Shown one piece after another: positions 54,350-60,885 of a DNA stretch of 64,000 nucleotides (positions within the stretch are counted from its first letter, which is position 1; every line of letters starts with the position of its first letter). The position numbers and the translations under genes are program-made. Below the pieces are notes generated by a model that did not search any database, was not told the DNA's origin, and saw only the letters and a list, made by a program, of their open reading frames with translations. Source of the stretch: an uncultured Arenicella sp. (GTDB lineage: Bacteria; Pseudomonadota; Gammaproteobacteria; Arenicellales; Arenicellaceae); NCBI GenBank assembly GCA_947499305.1, contig CANMNN010000018.1, forward strand, positions 22,775-86,774, in the 5' to 3' direction.

Positions 54350-54661
54350 CTACTTCATATCTATTGATGGAAAGATAAAATTTGCCGCTGTTTCGATATC
54401 TAACATAGCAACGAACGGGCCGAAAAACAGAACCGACAATAGTATTAATGGAATTACTTTTCGCATCTTTTTGTTTAAAAGAAAATTTGTCACGCCAATT
54501 AAAACTAGATAATAAATAACCGAGGCAACTAACAAAATTAACAGGATCTCTCCGCCAATTGTGAGAGAGTCAGATATAGCTAAAAGCGAAACAAATCCAA
54601 GGATGGCTAAGATCACGATTACTAACGAACCATATTTTAGAAATTTTAAGTATGAAATCAT
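54350..54661 (-). CDS. three-helix membrane protein (cassette gene)
   Basis: 103 residues with three helices (YGSLVIVILAILGFVSLLAI, EILLILLVASVIYYLVLIGVTNFLL, VIPLILLSVLFFGPFVAML). No family recognised; flanked by attC sites. Confidence 0.6.
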   Translation of the reverse strand: MISYLKFLKYGSLVIVILAILGFVSLLAISDSLTIGGEILLILLVASVIYYLVLIGVTNFLLNKKMRKVIPLILLSVLFFGPFVAMLDIETAANFIFPSIDMK

Positions 54662-54682
54662 GATGACTTATCTAGGTAAACA

Positions 54683-54760
54683 TAACGCCTTTAAAAGGGA
54701 AGAGGCATCTTATTCGGAATCAGTGTCTGCGCAGGAGACATATTCATTTTTGAACTCGTA
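54683..54760 (-). repeat. attC site (diverged)
   Basis: taacgcctttaaaaggg is intact at the left; the right end (tcatttttgaactcgta) and the central arms are altered. Confidence 0.65.
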
Positions 54761-54767
54761 ACATATT

Positions 54768-55100
54768 CTAATCGCGCCATTTAGGACCGAACCCTTTTCC
54801 TGAATTCTCTACTTCATATTCTGTATAGAGATGCACTATTTCATTTTTTTGAATAGCCACGATTCCACTCTGTTTTAGAATTTTCATGAAATCTTCTGAA
54901 GAAATTTTTTCGATGCTTACGCCTGACAATACAGCTTTGCCAGCGATCTCAGAGCTGAGTAAAAAATTAACCTTATTATCCTCAGCATATTCATTTACTA
55001 GCTGTTTGATAGGTATGGAATCATCACTATTGCCTTCTCCGTAAGCTAGAGAAACAAAACCTAGCATTGCTGCTACCAAAAGGACTCTAATCTTATTCAT
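54768..55100 (-). CDS. secreted secretin-N0/STN-like domain protein (cassette gene)
   Basis: 110 residues with a Sec signal (LLVAAMLGFVSLAYG). The mature part follows the pattern of the secretin N0 or TonB-STN domain: IKQLVNEYAEDNKVNFLLSS, then VLSGVSIEKISSEDFMKIL, then GIVAIQKNEIVHLY. Such domains are normally fused to large outer-membrane channels; here the domain is free. Function unknown. Confidence 0.65.
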   Translation of the reverse strand: MNKIRVLLVAAMLGFVSLAYGEGNSDDSIPIKQLVNEYAEDNKVNFLLSSEIAGKAVLSGVSIEKISSEDFMKILKQSGIVAIQKNEIVHLYTEYEVENSGKGFGPKWRD

Positions 55101-55124
55101 GATATTTACTCTTGTTTGTACATA

Positions 55125-55202
55125 TAACGCCAGTGAAAAAGGCGCGTTGAAAACCCGTCCCGCGCAGCAGCGTGGTGCGGAGTGAACTTTGACAACTTGT
55201 TA
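55125..55202 (-). repeat. attC site (second sequence type)
   Basis: taacgccagtgaaaaaggcgcg at the left and gaactttgacaacttgtta at the right, with CCCGCGCAGCAGCG in the centre. Confidence 0.75.
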
Positions 55203-55553
55203 TACTTTTTTAACTGCATTTCTATTGCTGTACATTTTCTTATTAATTTCTCTTACTTCTACTGACAACATTTCCACTGTTGGCAATAGATCACATAACT
55301 TCAGCGCAATTAAGTCTGCTAGGTTCTTTCTTTGAGATTCTGAGCGCCCTGAAAGTATATGCGTAACAATATGTACATAATTCTCTCTCTCACCACCGAC
55401 TAAGTAGTACTCTGAAATTAGTAGTCTAGACTTGACATCGCCTTTTTCAAAAAGCCCAGACATTTCTGTTGTGTCATGTATTTCCTTAACAAGTAAATCA
55501 AGGTCTATTAATTTTCTCAACTCTGACGAGGTCTCTATAACGCAATGGGGCAT
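55200..55553 (-). CDS. CHMI-type tautomerase (cassette gene)
   Basis: 117 residues from the ATG at 55553. It begins MPHCVIETSSEL, giving the N-terminal Pro after Met removal that is catalytic in 5-carboxymethyl-2-hydroxymuconate isomerases. KSRLLISEYYLVGGERENYVHIV and LSVEVREINKKMYSNRN also fit that family. No aromatic-catabolism genes are nearby, so the natural substrate may differ. The frame upstream of 55553 is attC-derived. Confidence 0.85.
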   Translation of the reverse strand: MPHCVIETSSELRKLIDLDLLVKEIHDTTEMSGLFEKGDVKSRLLISEYYLVGGERENYVHIVTHILSGRSESQRKNLADLIALKLCDLLPTVEMLSVEVREINKKMYSNRNAVKKV

Positions 55554-55574
55554 GATGATTAATCCGAGTAAGTA

Positions 55575-55652
55575 TAACGCCTTTAAAACTGGCGGCAGGT
55601 CTTCCCGCCGTCGGTACGCACAAAATGCGCACATGCGTTCTTGAGCTTGTTA
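55575..55652 (-). repeat. attC site
   Basis: taacgcctttaaaactggcggc at the left, CTTCCCGCC in the variable part and atgcgttcttgagcttgtta at the right. Close to the intact type. Confidence 0.8.
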
Positions 55653-55661
55653 GTTTTCATT

Positions 55662-56039
55662 TTAGTATTTTATAGAAAGACACGGTAGGACTACACAAAC
55701 TACAAAACTAATTGGATATGCAACAACTGACAGAATCATAAAGTGGTTAAAGCATAGGCCGATTTTTGCTGTGCTTTTTAGCTGAAAGTACCATTTTCTA
55801 TTCTTCATTCTATTTCGAATAAACAGCCATAAACTAAGCTTAACAAGATATACAGGCATAATTAAAAAATTAGCTATAAGCAGGCTTTCAGCTGAATTAT
55901 GCCGTGAGCAATATTCACGCATACTTGAAAATAATGCTACAAATAGAGCTGAGAAATTCCCAAGCGTAACAATCAATGTAAGCATAGCTAGCAAAATGAA
56001 CGGAACACATAGTAATAAGATTTTGGGAGCAACTTTCAC
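55662..56039 (-). CDS. three-helix membrane protein (cassette gene)
   Basis: 125 residues with hydrophobic segments (LLLCVPFILLAMLTLIVTLG, LLIANFLIMPVYLVKLSLWLFI, FNHFMILSVVAYPISFVVCVVLP) and a basic loop (RNRMKNRKW). No family recognised. Confidence 0.6.
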   Translation of the reverse strand: MKVAPKILLLCVPFILLAMLTLIVTLGNFSALFVALFSSMREYCSRHNSAESLLIANFLIMPVYLVKLSLWLFIRNRMKNRKWYFQLKSTAKIGLCFNHFMILSVVAYPISFVVCVVLPCLSIKY

Positions 56040-56045
56040 TTTCTG

Positions 56046-56117
56046 TAACGCCCTTAAAACGGGCGCGTCGAAGACGCGTCCGAGCTGCTTTCGGCGTTTT
56101 CGTTTTTGAACTTGTTA
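56046..56117 (-). repeat. attC site
   Basis: taacgcccttaaaacgggcgcg and ttttcgtttttgaacttgtta ends with GACGCG/CGCGTC arms. The preceding gene reads into it. Confidence 0.85.
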
Positions 56118-56488
56118 GGTTTCTTTAGCATTAGCAACGCAGCTGTAGTTGAGATAGTTGGGCTCACAATACATACGATCTTTAACCATGCTGGATCGGT
56201 GAGATCGCCAGTTATTACAGCAGACAAGTAACCTAGAGGTAAACCAATAAAACTAAGACTAAGAAAGTTTAAACACTTGATCTTTTTAAGAAAAAGAAAA
56301 GCCGGCAAGCCTAAAAGTACAATACCAAATAATGCAAAGGGGTAAGTTATGAATATAAGGGCAAAACTACTAATGAAAAAATCACTGATCATCATGTTAG
56401 AGTCGGCAAATGCAATGGTTAATCCAAGTCCAGCACTTAGCGGTGCGAGAAGAAGAGCCCTGAGGTATCTAGAAGGATCTATCTCCAT
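56054..56488 (-). CDS. four-helix membrane protein reading into its attC (cassette gene)
   Basis: 144 residues with four helices (ALLLAPLSAGLGLTIAF, ISSFALIFITYPFALFGIVLLGL, FLSLSFIGLPLGYLSAVI, IVCIVSPTISTTAALLMLK). The last 20 residues (KFKNENAE ... STRPF) are encoded by the attC itself, and the stop is the TAA inside the conserved CCGTTTTAAAGG. No family recognised. Confidence 0.62.
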   Translation of the reverse strand: MEIDPSRYLRALLLAPLSAGLGLTIAFADSNMMISDFFISSFALIFITYPFALFGIVLLGLPAFLFLKKIKCLNFLSLSFIGLPLGYLSAVITGDLTDPAWLKIVCIVSPTISTTAALLMLKKPNKFKNENAESSSDASSTRPF

Positions 56489-56495
56489 GCAAACC

Positions 56496-56577
56496 TAACG
56501 CCCTGCAAAGGGGCGCGCAGACAGGCGCGTTCCGCGTAACGACCAAAGGGAGTGAAGTAAACTTTCACTACTTGTTA
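56496..56577 (-). repeat. attC site (second sequence type)
   Basis: taacgccctgcaaaggggcgcgc at the left and taaactttcactacttgtta at the right; resembles the TTTGCAA-type sites. Confidence 0.75.
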
Positions 56578-56882
56578 TATGCATATACTCCGAGCAACAA
56601 TATAGCGAACGAAATGATAAATAACATACAACCCAAAATACCACTGGGCTGCCTAGAATCAGGATTATCTCTCGAATTACGTGAATTTGGCATTTGAGAC
56701 AACAATCCTATAACGAAACCGCCAAATATGTACCCAGAAGTATTTACTAAGCCAGGGACAAAAAATATAAAGCTTACTAAAGCTGTCGGGATATTTTTAA
56801 GCTCCAGCATAACAAAGAAAAAAAACACATAGAATAGCGAACTAATCACTACAAAATGAAATTTTCTATCGCTAGCCTTCAT
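56568..56882 (-). CDS. membrane protein, unknown (cassette gene)
   Basis: 104 residues with three helices (FVVISSLFYVFFFFVMLEL, ALVSFIFFVPGLVNTSGYIFGGFVIGLL, ILGCMLFIISFAILLLGVYAY) and a basic loop rich in Asn/Arg (PNSRNSRDNPDSRQ). Stop lies inside the right end of its attC. No family recognised. Confidence 0.6.
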   Translation of the reverse strand: MKASDRKFHFVVISSLFYVFFFFVMLELKNIPTALVSFIFFVPGLVNTSGYIFGGFVIGLLSQMPNSRNSRDNPDSRQPSGILGCMLFIISFAILLLGVYAYNK

Positions 56883-56888
56883 TGCATA

Positions 56889-56967
56889 TAGCCCCTTTAA
56901 AACGGGCGGCGGGTCTTCCCGCCATTCGAGCGCACAAAGTGCGCGCTTACGTTTTCGAACTTGTTGT
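56889..56967 (-). repeat. attC site of the tRNA cassette
   Basis: tagcccctttaaaacgggcggcgggtcttcccgcc with the GCGCACAAAGTGCGC hairpin and gttttcgaacttgttgta. Both cores carry one-base changes from taacgcc and gttatg. Confidence 0.78.
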
Positions 56968-56981
56968 ATGCCATGTTTTTT

Positions 56982-57056
56982 TGGAGGCTAGGATCGGATT
57001 TGAACCGATGAAAGGCGGATTTGCAATCCGCTGCATTACCACTCTGCCACCTAGCC
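56982..57056 (-). tRNA. tRNA-Cys (GCA) carried as an integron cassette
   Basis: A complete cloverleaf on the minus strand: acceptor GGCTAGG/CCTAGCC, D arm GGCAGAGTGGTAATGC, anticodon stem GCGGA/TCCGC around loop TTGCAAA (anticodon GCA), T arm ATCGG-TTCAAAT-CCGAT, discriminator T and an encoded CCA at 56984-56982. It is the only recognisable gene between the attC at 56889-56967 and that at 57297-57353, so it lies in a gene cassette. No mismatch was seen in the stems. Confidence 0.93.
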
Positions 57057-57057
57057 A

Positions 57058-57092
57058 TAAAAAAACCTCGGAGGCTTTTGCCAACCGAGGTT
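57058..57092 (-). terminator. intrinsic terminator just upstream of tRNA-Cys
   Basis: On the minus strand the stem AACCTCGG/CCGAGGTT (57064-57071 with 57085-57092) encloses an inner GGC-AAAA-GCC hairpin and is followed by seven T, ending two bases before the tRNA 5' end. It probably terminates whatever lay upstream of the tRNA at its source. Confidence 0.78.
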
Positions 57093-57106
57093 CTTATGAA
57101 TTCTAG

Positions 57107-57124
57107 GAAGGCGAAAGCGCCTTC
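57107..57124. repeat. perfect 7-bp hairpin in the tRNA cassette
   Basis: GAAGGCG-AAAG-CGCCTTC, a compact stem-loop about 15 bases upstream of the terminator. The rest of the cassette to 57296 has no clear gene; a minus-strand frame there runs through the tRNA and is rejected. Confidence 0.5.
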
Positions 57125-57296
57125 ATCAAATTTGATTAATGAAGCACGCACGAAAATTTGACGCAACAACAGCGGCAAATAGTAACTAAATTTTGTGCGA
57201 AATTTTTCATGGGTAATCATTCTTTGATTTAAGCCGAAATCATAATTAGTTTTAAACATGAAAGCAAACATTAAAAACCAGAACGCTCAGCGCATA

Positions 57297-57353
57297 TAAC
57301 GCCGTCCCGCGGAATGAGCGAAGCGAATGGAGCCTTGCTTTGGCGCCTTGTTA
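57297..57353 (-). repeat. attC site (short)
   Basis: taacgccgtcccgcggaatgagcg at the left and tttggcgccttgtta at the right; lacks the long GC arms of the main type. Confidence 0.75.
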
Positions 57354-57365
57354 TGTGTTTTATGT

Positions 57366-57818
57366 TTAGATTGATAAGAAAAACCTTACTTTATCTTTGC
57401 TAGTTGCACCACACTTTTTATAGAAACTAATTGCGCCAGTATTGCTATTAGGTGTTTGCCATTGAATATGTGAACAATCTAATTCTCTAGCTAGTTCTTT
57501 TATTTCAGAAATAAATTTGTATCCAAGCTTTTCGCCTCGTGATTTCTCTAGAATATATAGGCAGTCCATATGAAGAAAGAAGTCAGCATCCCAAGTTGAT
57601 AGTTCTTTAGTGGCAGTTGCATATCCTATCAGCTCATTATTTTTTTCAGCGACTAAGCAGTGAAGTGGCGGTAATTTTTGAAATAGTAATTTACTAAGCT
57701 TTTGAGCTTTTCCTTCTCTATCGTATTCTGCCCCTTCAAAGTGCGCATGAAGCTCACAAAGATGAACAATAGAGTCTATATCTTTTAGTTTTGCTCTTCG
57801 AATTATTAAGTTAGACAT
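57366..57818 (-). CDS. GNAT-family acetyltransferase (cassette gene)
   Basis: 150 residues from the ATG at 57818. The start LIIRRAKLKDIDSIVHLCELHA is typical; the acetyl-CoA loop is ILEKSRGEKLGYKFISEIKELA and the C-terminus QTPNSNTGAISFYKKCGA. It resembles N-acetyltransferases acting on small molecules or antibiotics, but no substrate can be named. Confidence 0.87.
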   Translation of the reverse strand: MSNLIIRRAKLKDIDSIVHLCELHAHFEGAEYDREGKAQKLSKLLFQKLPPLHCLVAEKNNELIGYATATKELSTWDADFFLHMDCLYILEKSRGEKLGYKFISEIKELARELDCSHIQWQTPNSNTGAISFYKKCGATSKDKVRFFLSI

Positions 57819-57863
57819 ATTTATTAACATAACTTGTTTGATTATTTAGGCGTTATAGACACA

Positions 57864-57910
57864 TAACGCGCCCGAATGAGCGAAGCGAATGCTTGTTTTT
57901 GAACTTGCTA
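57864..57910 (-). repeat. attC site (short, degenerate)
   Basis: taacgcgcccgaatgagcgaagcgaa and cttgtttttgaacttgcta; only 47 bases between cores. Confidence 0.55.
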
Positions 57911-57937
57911 GTGATCTTTTCATGACTCCCCGATCTG

Positions 57938-58201
57938 TTAAAGCACTATGTAGCCCAGCACACCTAAAACGAGAATAATTGCCCAAAATAGTAATTCGCC
58001 GACAAAGAAAGCATGCAGATACTTCTTTTCTTCAGAGCTGACAAGTTCGGGTTCGATCTCTTTAGTTCTTGTTTTTAGAAGCTCTTCAACGATTTTAAAT
58101 CTTTCAGGATATTTCTCCCGATCGACATACCTATAAACACCTTCTAGTTCTTCATAACTATAAGACGCATAGTCTGGCTCTGAGCTATCTCCTAGCATCA
58201 C
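57938..58201 (-). CDS. small tail-anchored protein, unknown (cassette gene)
   Basis: 87 residues. An acidic soluble N-terminal part (YSYEELEGVYRYVDREKYPER) predicted helical, then one C-terminal helix (FFVGELLFWAIILVLGVLGYIVL). The soluble motif YSxEELxxVYRxVDRxKYPER also occurs in small proteins of unknown function in many bacteria. No function can be assigned. Confidence 0.65.
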   Translation of the reverse strand: MMLGDSSEPDYASYSYEELEGVYRYVDREKYPERFKIVEELLKTRTKEIEPELVSSEEKKYLHAFFVGELLFWAIILVLGVLGYIVL

Positions 58202-58279
58202 TAACGCCTTTAAAACGGGCGGCGGGTCTTCCCGTCGTCCGAGCGCACACAGTGCGCACTTACGTTTTTGAACTTGTTA
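58202..58279 (-). repeat. attC site (intact type)
   Basis: Both conserved ends perfect, with GGCGGCGGGTCTTCCCGTC arms and the GCGCACACAGTGCGC hairpin. Confidence 0.93.
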
Positions 58280-58720
58280 TGAGTTAAAACGGATTTCATA
58301 GATGCCCTGATCTTTTTCCAAACTATAACCATTTTTTGTATAAAAACTAGCAGCCTTTAATTCGTTGCGAGTTGTTAAATAAACACCCGAAATATCTAAT
58401 TCTTTGAGTTTCAAATGCAGTTGTTGAATTAGCCTTTGGCCGACACCATTACCTTGCTGCTTTGGATTTACGCACATTTCTCTTAAATTGAACGTTTCTT
58501 CACTAAGAAATGGTTCGGCATTTCCAAGAACAATTGCTTCAACTGATTCTTCAAGCTCAACTAAAAGACCAATAAAACCTTTAGATTGAAATATATGCTC
58601 TAGCCTATGTCTGGCTTCTTCAAAGCTCCAGGGTTCATTCCAAGGAGTAGAAGAAAAGACAGAGGCATATAGATCAGAAATTCTGTCTAGGTCTTTTTCC
58701 TCGATAGATCTAATTAGCAT
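58277..58720 (-). CDS. GNAT-family acetyltransferase (cassette gene)
   Basis: 147 residues. EMCVNPKQQGNGVGQRLIQQL supplies the acetyl-CoA loop, and VYLTTRNELKAASFYTKNGY the C-terminal part. The N-terminus LIRSIEEKDLDRISDLYASVF and WSFEEARHRLE resemble family members that act on amines or antibiotics. Substrate unknown. Confidence 0.88.
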   Translation of the reverse strand: MLIRSIEEKDLDRISDLYASVFSSTPWNEPWSFEEARHRLEHIFQSKGFIGLLVELEESVEAIVLGNAEPFLSEETFNLREMCVNPKQQGNGVGQRLIQQLHLKLKELDISGVYLTTRNELKAASFYTKNGYSLEKDQGIYEIRFNS

Positions 58721-58729
58721 AGATACTCA

Positions 58730-58801
58730 TAACGCCTTTAAAACGGGCGCGCGAATAGCGCGTCCGTGCGGCTTGCCGCGCTTTCGTTTTTGAACTTGTT
58801 A
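58730..58801 (-). repeat. attC site (intact type)
   Basis: Conserved ends perfect; arms GCGCGC-gaata-GCGCGT and CGGCTTGCCG. Confidence 0.93.
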
Positions 58802-58813
58802 TATGTCTTGGTT

Positions 58814-59128
58814 CTAACCATTGCTATTGCCGAAAAATAAATAAAGAATAAAGCAGGCCATTATAAGAAAGGGAACGCTAGATATTGCTTTGTTTAAAGG
58901 ATTTACTTGCACCTTTGGCCATATATAAAAAATGAAAAACGAAACCCATAAAACACTTGAGTATAAAGCCATATATGCAATTACATGCAGCCCCTCATAG
59001 AAAACGCTACTTTCTTTTTTAAGATAGATACTCAAACTGCTAAACGAAACTGCGCAAGCTAAGCTCATTAAAATTGCAGTTATAGCTAGAATTGAATTCT
59101 TAAAAACGGGAGCTGTAATCATCTGCAC
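58814..59128 (-). CDS. three-helix membrane protein (cassette gene)
   Basis: 104 residues with three helices (ILAITAILMSLACAVSFSSL, VIAYMALYSSVLWVSFFIFYIW, VPFLIMACFILYLFF). No family recognised. Confidence 0.6.
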   Translation of the reverse strand: MQMITAPVFKNSILAITAILMSLACAVSFSSLSIYLKKESSVFYEGLHVIAYMALYSSVLWVSFFIFYIWPKVQVNPLNKAISSVPFLIMACFILYLFFGNSNG

Positions 59129-59131
59129 ATA

Positions 59132-59212
59132 TAACGCCTTTGCAAGGGGCGCAGCGTAGCGGCGTCCCGCGCAGTGAGTGAAACGAACGTAGCAGATTTT
59201 GCAAACTTGTTA
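59132..59212 (-). repeat. attC site (second sequence type)
   Basis: taacgcctttgcaaggggcgcagcg at the left and gcagattttgcaaacttgtta at the right, with CCCGCGCAGTGAGTGAAACGAA in the middle. Clearly a distinct sub-type shared with 51697-51778. Confidence 0.88.
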
Positions 59213-59227
59213 GTGTAATAAGACATA

Positions 59228-59506
59228 CTAAGTTTGAAATTTACTGCCTTTCCAGCAATAAATCTTTACGTGATTTATCAGCTCTGATTCTTCTGACTGC
59301 TTTACAGAACTTAATTCATCGCCACCCCATTCATCAGAGTATAGATGATCATGGTTGAAGTGACCTTCTTTAGTATTCTTAACAAGCCTTAGTAAATCCG
59401 AAGCGAATTTTTCAAGTTTCTGGGGCGAACCATGAATAGCGATTTCGTTTGAATCTTCTGAAGCATGTAGCTCGAACGTAAGCATATTTCGATCCTTTGT
59501 GTTCAT
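59228..59506 (-). CDS. Imm32-like immunity protein candidate (cassette gene)
   Basis: About 92 residues from the ATG at 59506 (59485 is an alternative). FELHASEDSNEIAIHGSPQKLEKFASDLLRLV followed by a His-rich HFNDHDH-like stretch and SELINHVKIYCWKG recalls the Imm32 family, whose members neutralise contact-dependent or polymorphic toxins. No toxin gene is nearby. The frame upstream of 59506 is attC-derived. Confidence 0.6.
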   Translation of the reverse strand: MNTKDRNMLTFELHASEDSNEIAIHGSPQKLEKFASDLLRLVKNTKEGHFNHDHLYSDEWGGDELSSVKQSEESELINHVKIYCWKGSKFQT

Positions 59507-59511
59507 CACAC

Positions 59512-59589
59512 TAACGCCTTTAAAACGGGCGCCGCGTTCTCGCGGCGTCCGAGCGCACATCGCGCGCGTTTTCGTTTTTGAACTTGTTA
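59512..59589 (-). repeat. attC site (intact type)
   Basis: Conserved ends perfect; arms GCCGCG/CGCGGC and GCGCACATCGCGCGC. Confidence 0.93.
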
Positions 59590-59608
59590 ACTATCTTTTG
59601 CAAAACGT

Positions 59609-59950
59609 TTAATCGTTTGTAAATTCAATTCCAGTATCCCAAGCAATCATACACTTAATGCATTTAAGATAAAGATTTTCGCCTGCTAGCCATTTTGTTT
59701 TTTTTAGCTTTCCTTTGCATTTAGGGCAAATTGTTTTTTTATCTAGAATAAACATTCCGACGACCCATACAGCAAAAAACACAAAACATGAGATAACCAA
59801 GTAATCATGCAAAAAGTGATCTTTATGAATATCGAAGAGATGTCCACTTGCAATTATGAGGACTAAAGTTACCCAACCGAATCCAAAATATAAATTCGAT
59901 TTAGATTTATAAGTTGGATGAGGTTCTATCCTAAATCTATGGTCCAGCAT
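59609..59950 (-). CDS. membrane protein with C-terminal zinc ribbon, paralogue B (cassette gene)
   Basis: 113 residues, homologous end to end with the cassette protein at 53434-53775. Shared landmarks are HPTYKS, SGHLFDIHKDHFLHDYL, FILDKK, CPKCKGK, GENLYLKCIKCM and AWDTGIE. Two helices and two CxxC knuckles. The array thus holds two members of one family about 6 kb apart. Function unknown. Confidence 0.78.
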   Translation of the reverse strand: MLDHRFRIEPHPTYKSKSNLYFGFGWVTLVLIIASGHLFDIHKDHFLHDYLVISCFVFFAVWVVGMFILDKKTICPKCKGKLKKTKWLAGENLYLKCIKCMIAWDTGIEFTND

Positions 59951-59953
59951 AGT

Positions 59954-60023
59954 TAACGCCTTTAAAACGGGCGCCGGGTCTTCCCGGCGTCCGAGCCAAA
60001 GGCGGCAGTTTTTGAACTTGTTA
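59954..60023 (-). repeat. attC site
   Basis: Perfect left end; arms GCCGGGTCTTCCCGGC; right end cagtttttgaacttgtta. The preceding gene reads into it. Confidence 0.92.
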
Positions 60024-60423
60024 GGTATTTAGTAAGAAGCTCCATTTCTACTTTTGATATGTTTTCAATATTCTTTGTTCCTAGACATATATTTGTAAAC
60101 AGAGAACTCCCCGCATAAGTTAAATAGAGGATATACGTTTCTCCTTTTGAATATATTAGCGTCTCTGGGTAACGAGTACGTACTTTCAATATATTAGAAG
60201 ACCCCATGCTCATTTGGTCTTTCCAAATTTTCTTACGTTCGAACGTAGTAACGCTCACCCCATTAGAAATATAGCTATCCGATATACTCTCAGCGGTAAC
60301 AATGGCTAAACTGGCATCCATTGACCCTGAAAGTTGGCTCCGCTCCGTTTTTCCATAAGTTTGGCAACTTGGCTGACCGGCTACTGTAATACAAGGAAAT
60401 AATAGTAAGAATAGAACCTTCAT
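59962..60423 (-). CDS. secreted protein reading into its attC (cassette gene)
   Basis: 153 residues with a Sec signal (VLFLLLFPCITVAG). The mature part has Cys near both ends of a beta-rich domain (SCQTYGKTE, NICLGTKN) and pattern VTAESISDSYISNGVSV / LKVRTRYPETLIYSKGETYILYL, which resembles TIMP-like or DUF-type secreted domains. The last 20 residues (TSSKTAAFGSDAGKTRRPF) are attC-encoded, ending at its TAA. No family confirmed. Confidence 0.68.
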   Translation of the reverse strand: MKVLFLLLFPCITVAGQPSCQTYGKTERSQLSGSMDASLAIVTAESISDSYISNGVSVTTFERKKIWKDQMSMGSSNILKVRTRYPETLIYSKGETYILYLTYAGSSLFTNICLGTKNIENISKVEMELLTKYLTSSKTAAFGSDAGKTRRPF

Positions 60424-60428
60424 ATACC

Positions 60429-60503
60429 TAACGCCTTTAAAACGGGCGCGCGAATAGCGCGTCCGTGCGCACGCAGTGCGTGCATTCGTTTTTGAACTTG
60501 TTA
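60429..60503 (-). repeat. attC site (intact type)
   Basis: Conserved ends perfect; arms GCGCGC-gaata-GCGCGT and GCGCACGCAGTGCGTGC. Confidence 0.93.
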
Positions 60504-60797
60504 TGTGTGCTTTCTATCTTCATGCTTTATTTTATAGAAAAGATAGTTACAGATTAACAGCACACCAAAGGCTAATAAATTCAGTGTGAGCGCCGCAAAT
60601 ACTGTGCCCATATAGCCACTACAAAGACTAGAACAGAATACCTTAGGACTTAGTATTAATCCGAAAGAAATGCATACTGCTAAGCAGACTAATAATGATC
60701 TTGAACTGCACCACCTGGCCTCTTTAGAATAAAAGTTGCATATAGTGAAAATTATTATTGGTGCTGCAACCCAAACTATCTGAATGAAATCTATCAT
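60501..60797 (-). CDS. three-helix membrane protein (cassette gene)
   Basis: 98 residues with helices IQIVWVAAPIIIFTICNFY, LLVCLAVCISFGLIL and GTVFAALTLNLLAFGVLLICNYLFY and seven Cys, one near LSPKVFCSSLCSGY. No family recognised. Confidence 0.6.
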   Translation of the reverse strand: MIDFIQIVWVAAPIIIFTICNFYSKEARWCSSRSLLVCLAVCISFGLILSPKVFCSSLCSGYMGTVFAALTLNLLAFGVLLICNYLFYKIKHEDRKHT

Positions 60798-60804
60798 CTA
60801 CACA

Positions 60805-60876
60805 TAACACCTTTAAAACGGGCGCGCGAATAGCGCGTCCGTGCGGCTTGCCGCGCATTCGTTTTTGAACTTGTTA
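60805..60876 (-). repeat. attC site
   Basis: taacacctttaaaacgggcgcgcg (one change) and cattcgtttttgaacttgtta; arms as in 58730-58801. Confidence 0.92.
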
Positions 60877-60885
60877 TGTGTTTGG

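Noticed and set aside
56897..57271. 124-codon minus-strand frame across the tRNA cassette
   Set aside because: It reads through the tRNA-Cys and its terminator, and ends in attC. The ARWQSGNAADCKSAF part is simply translated tRNA.
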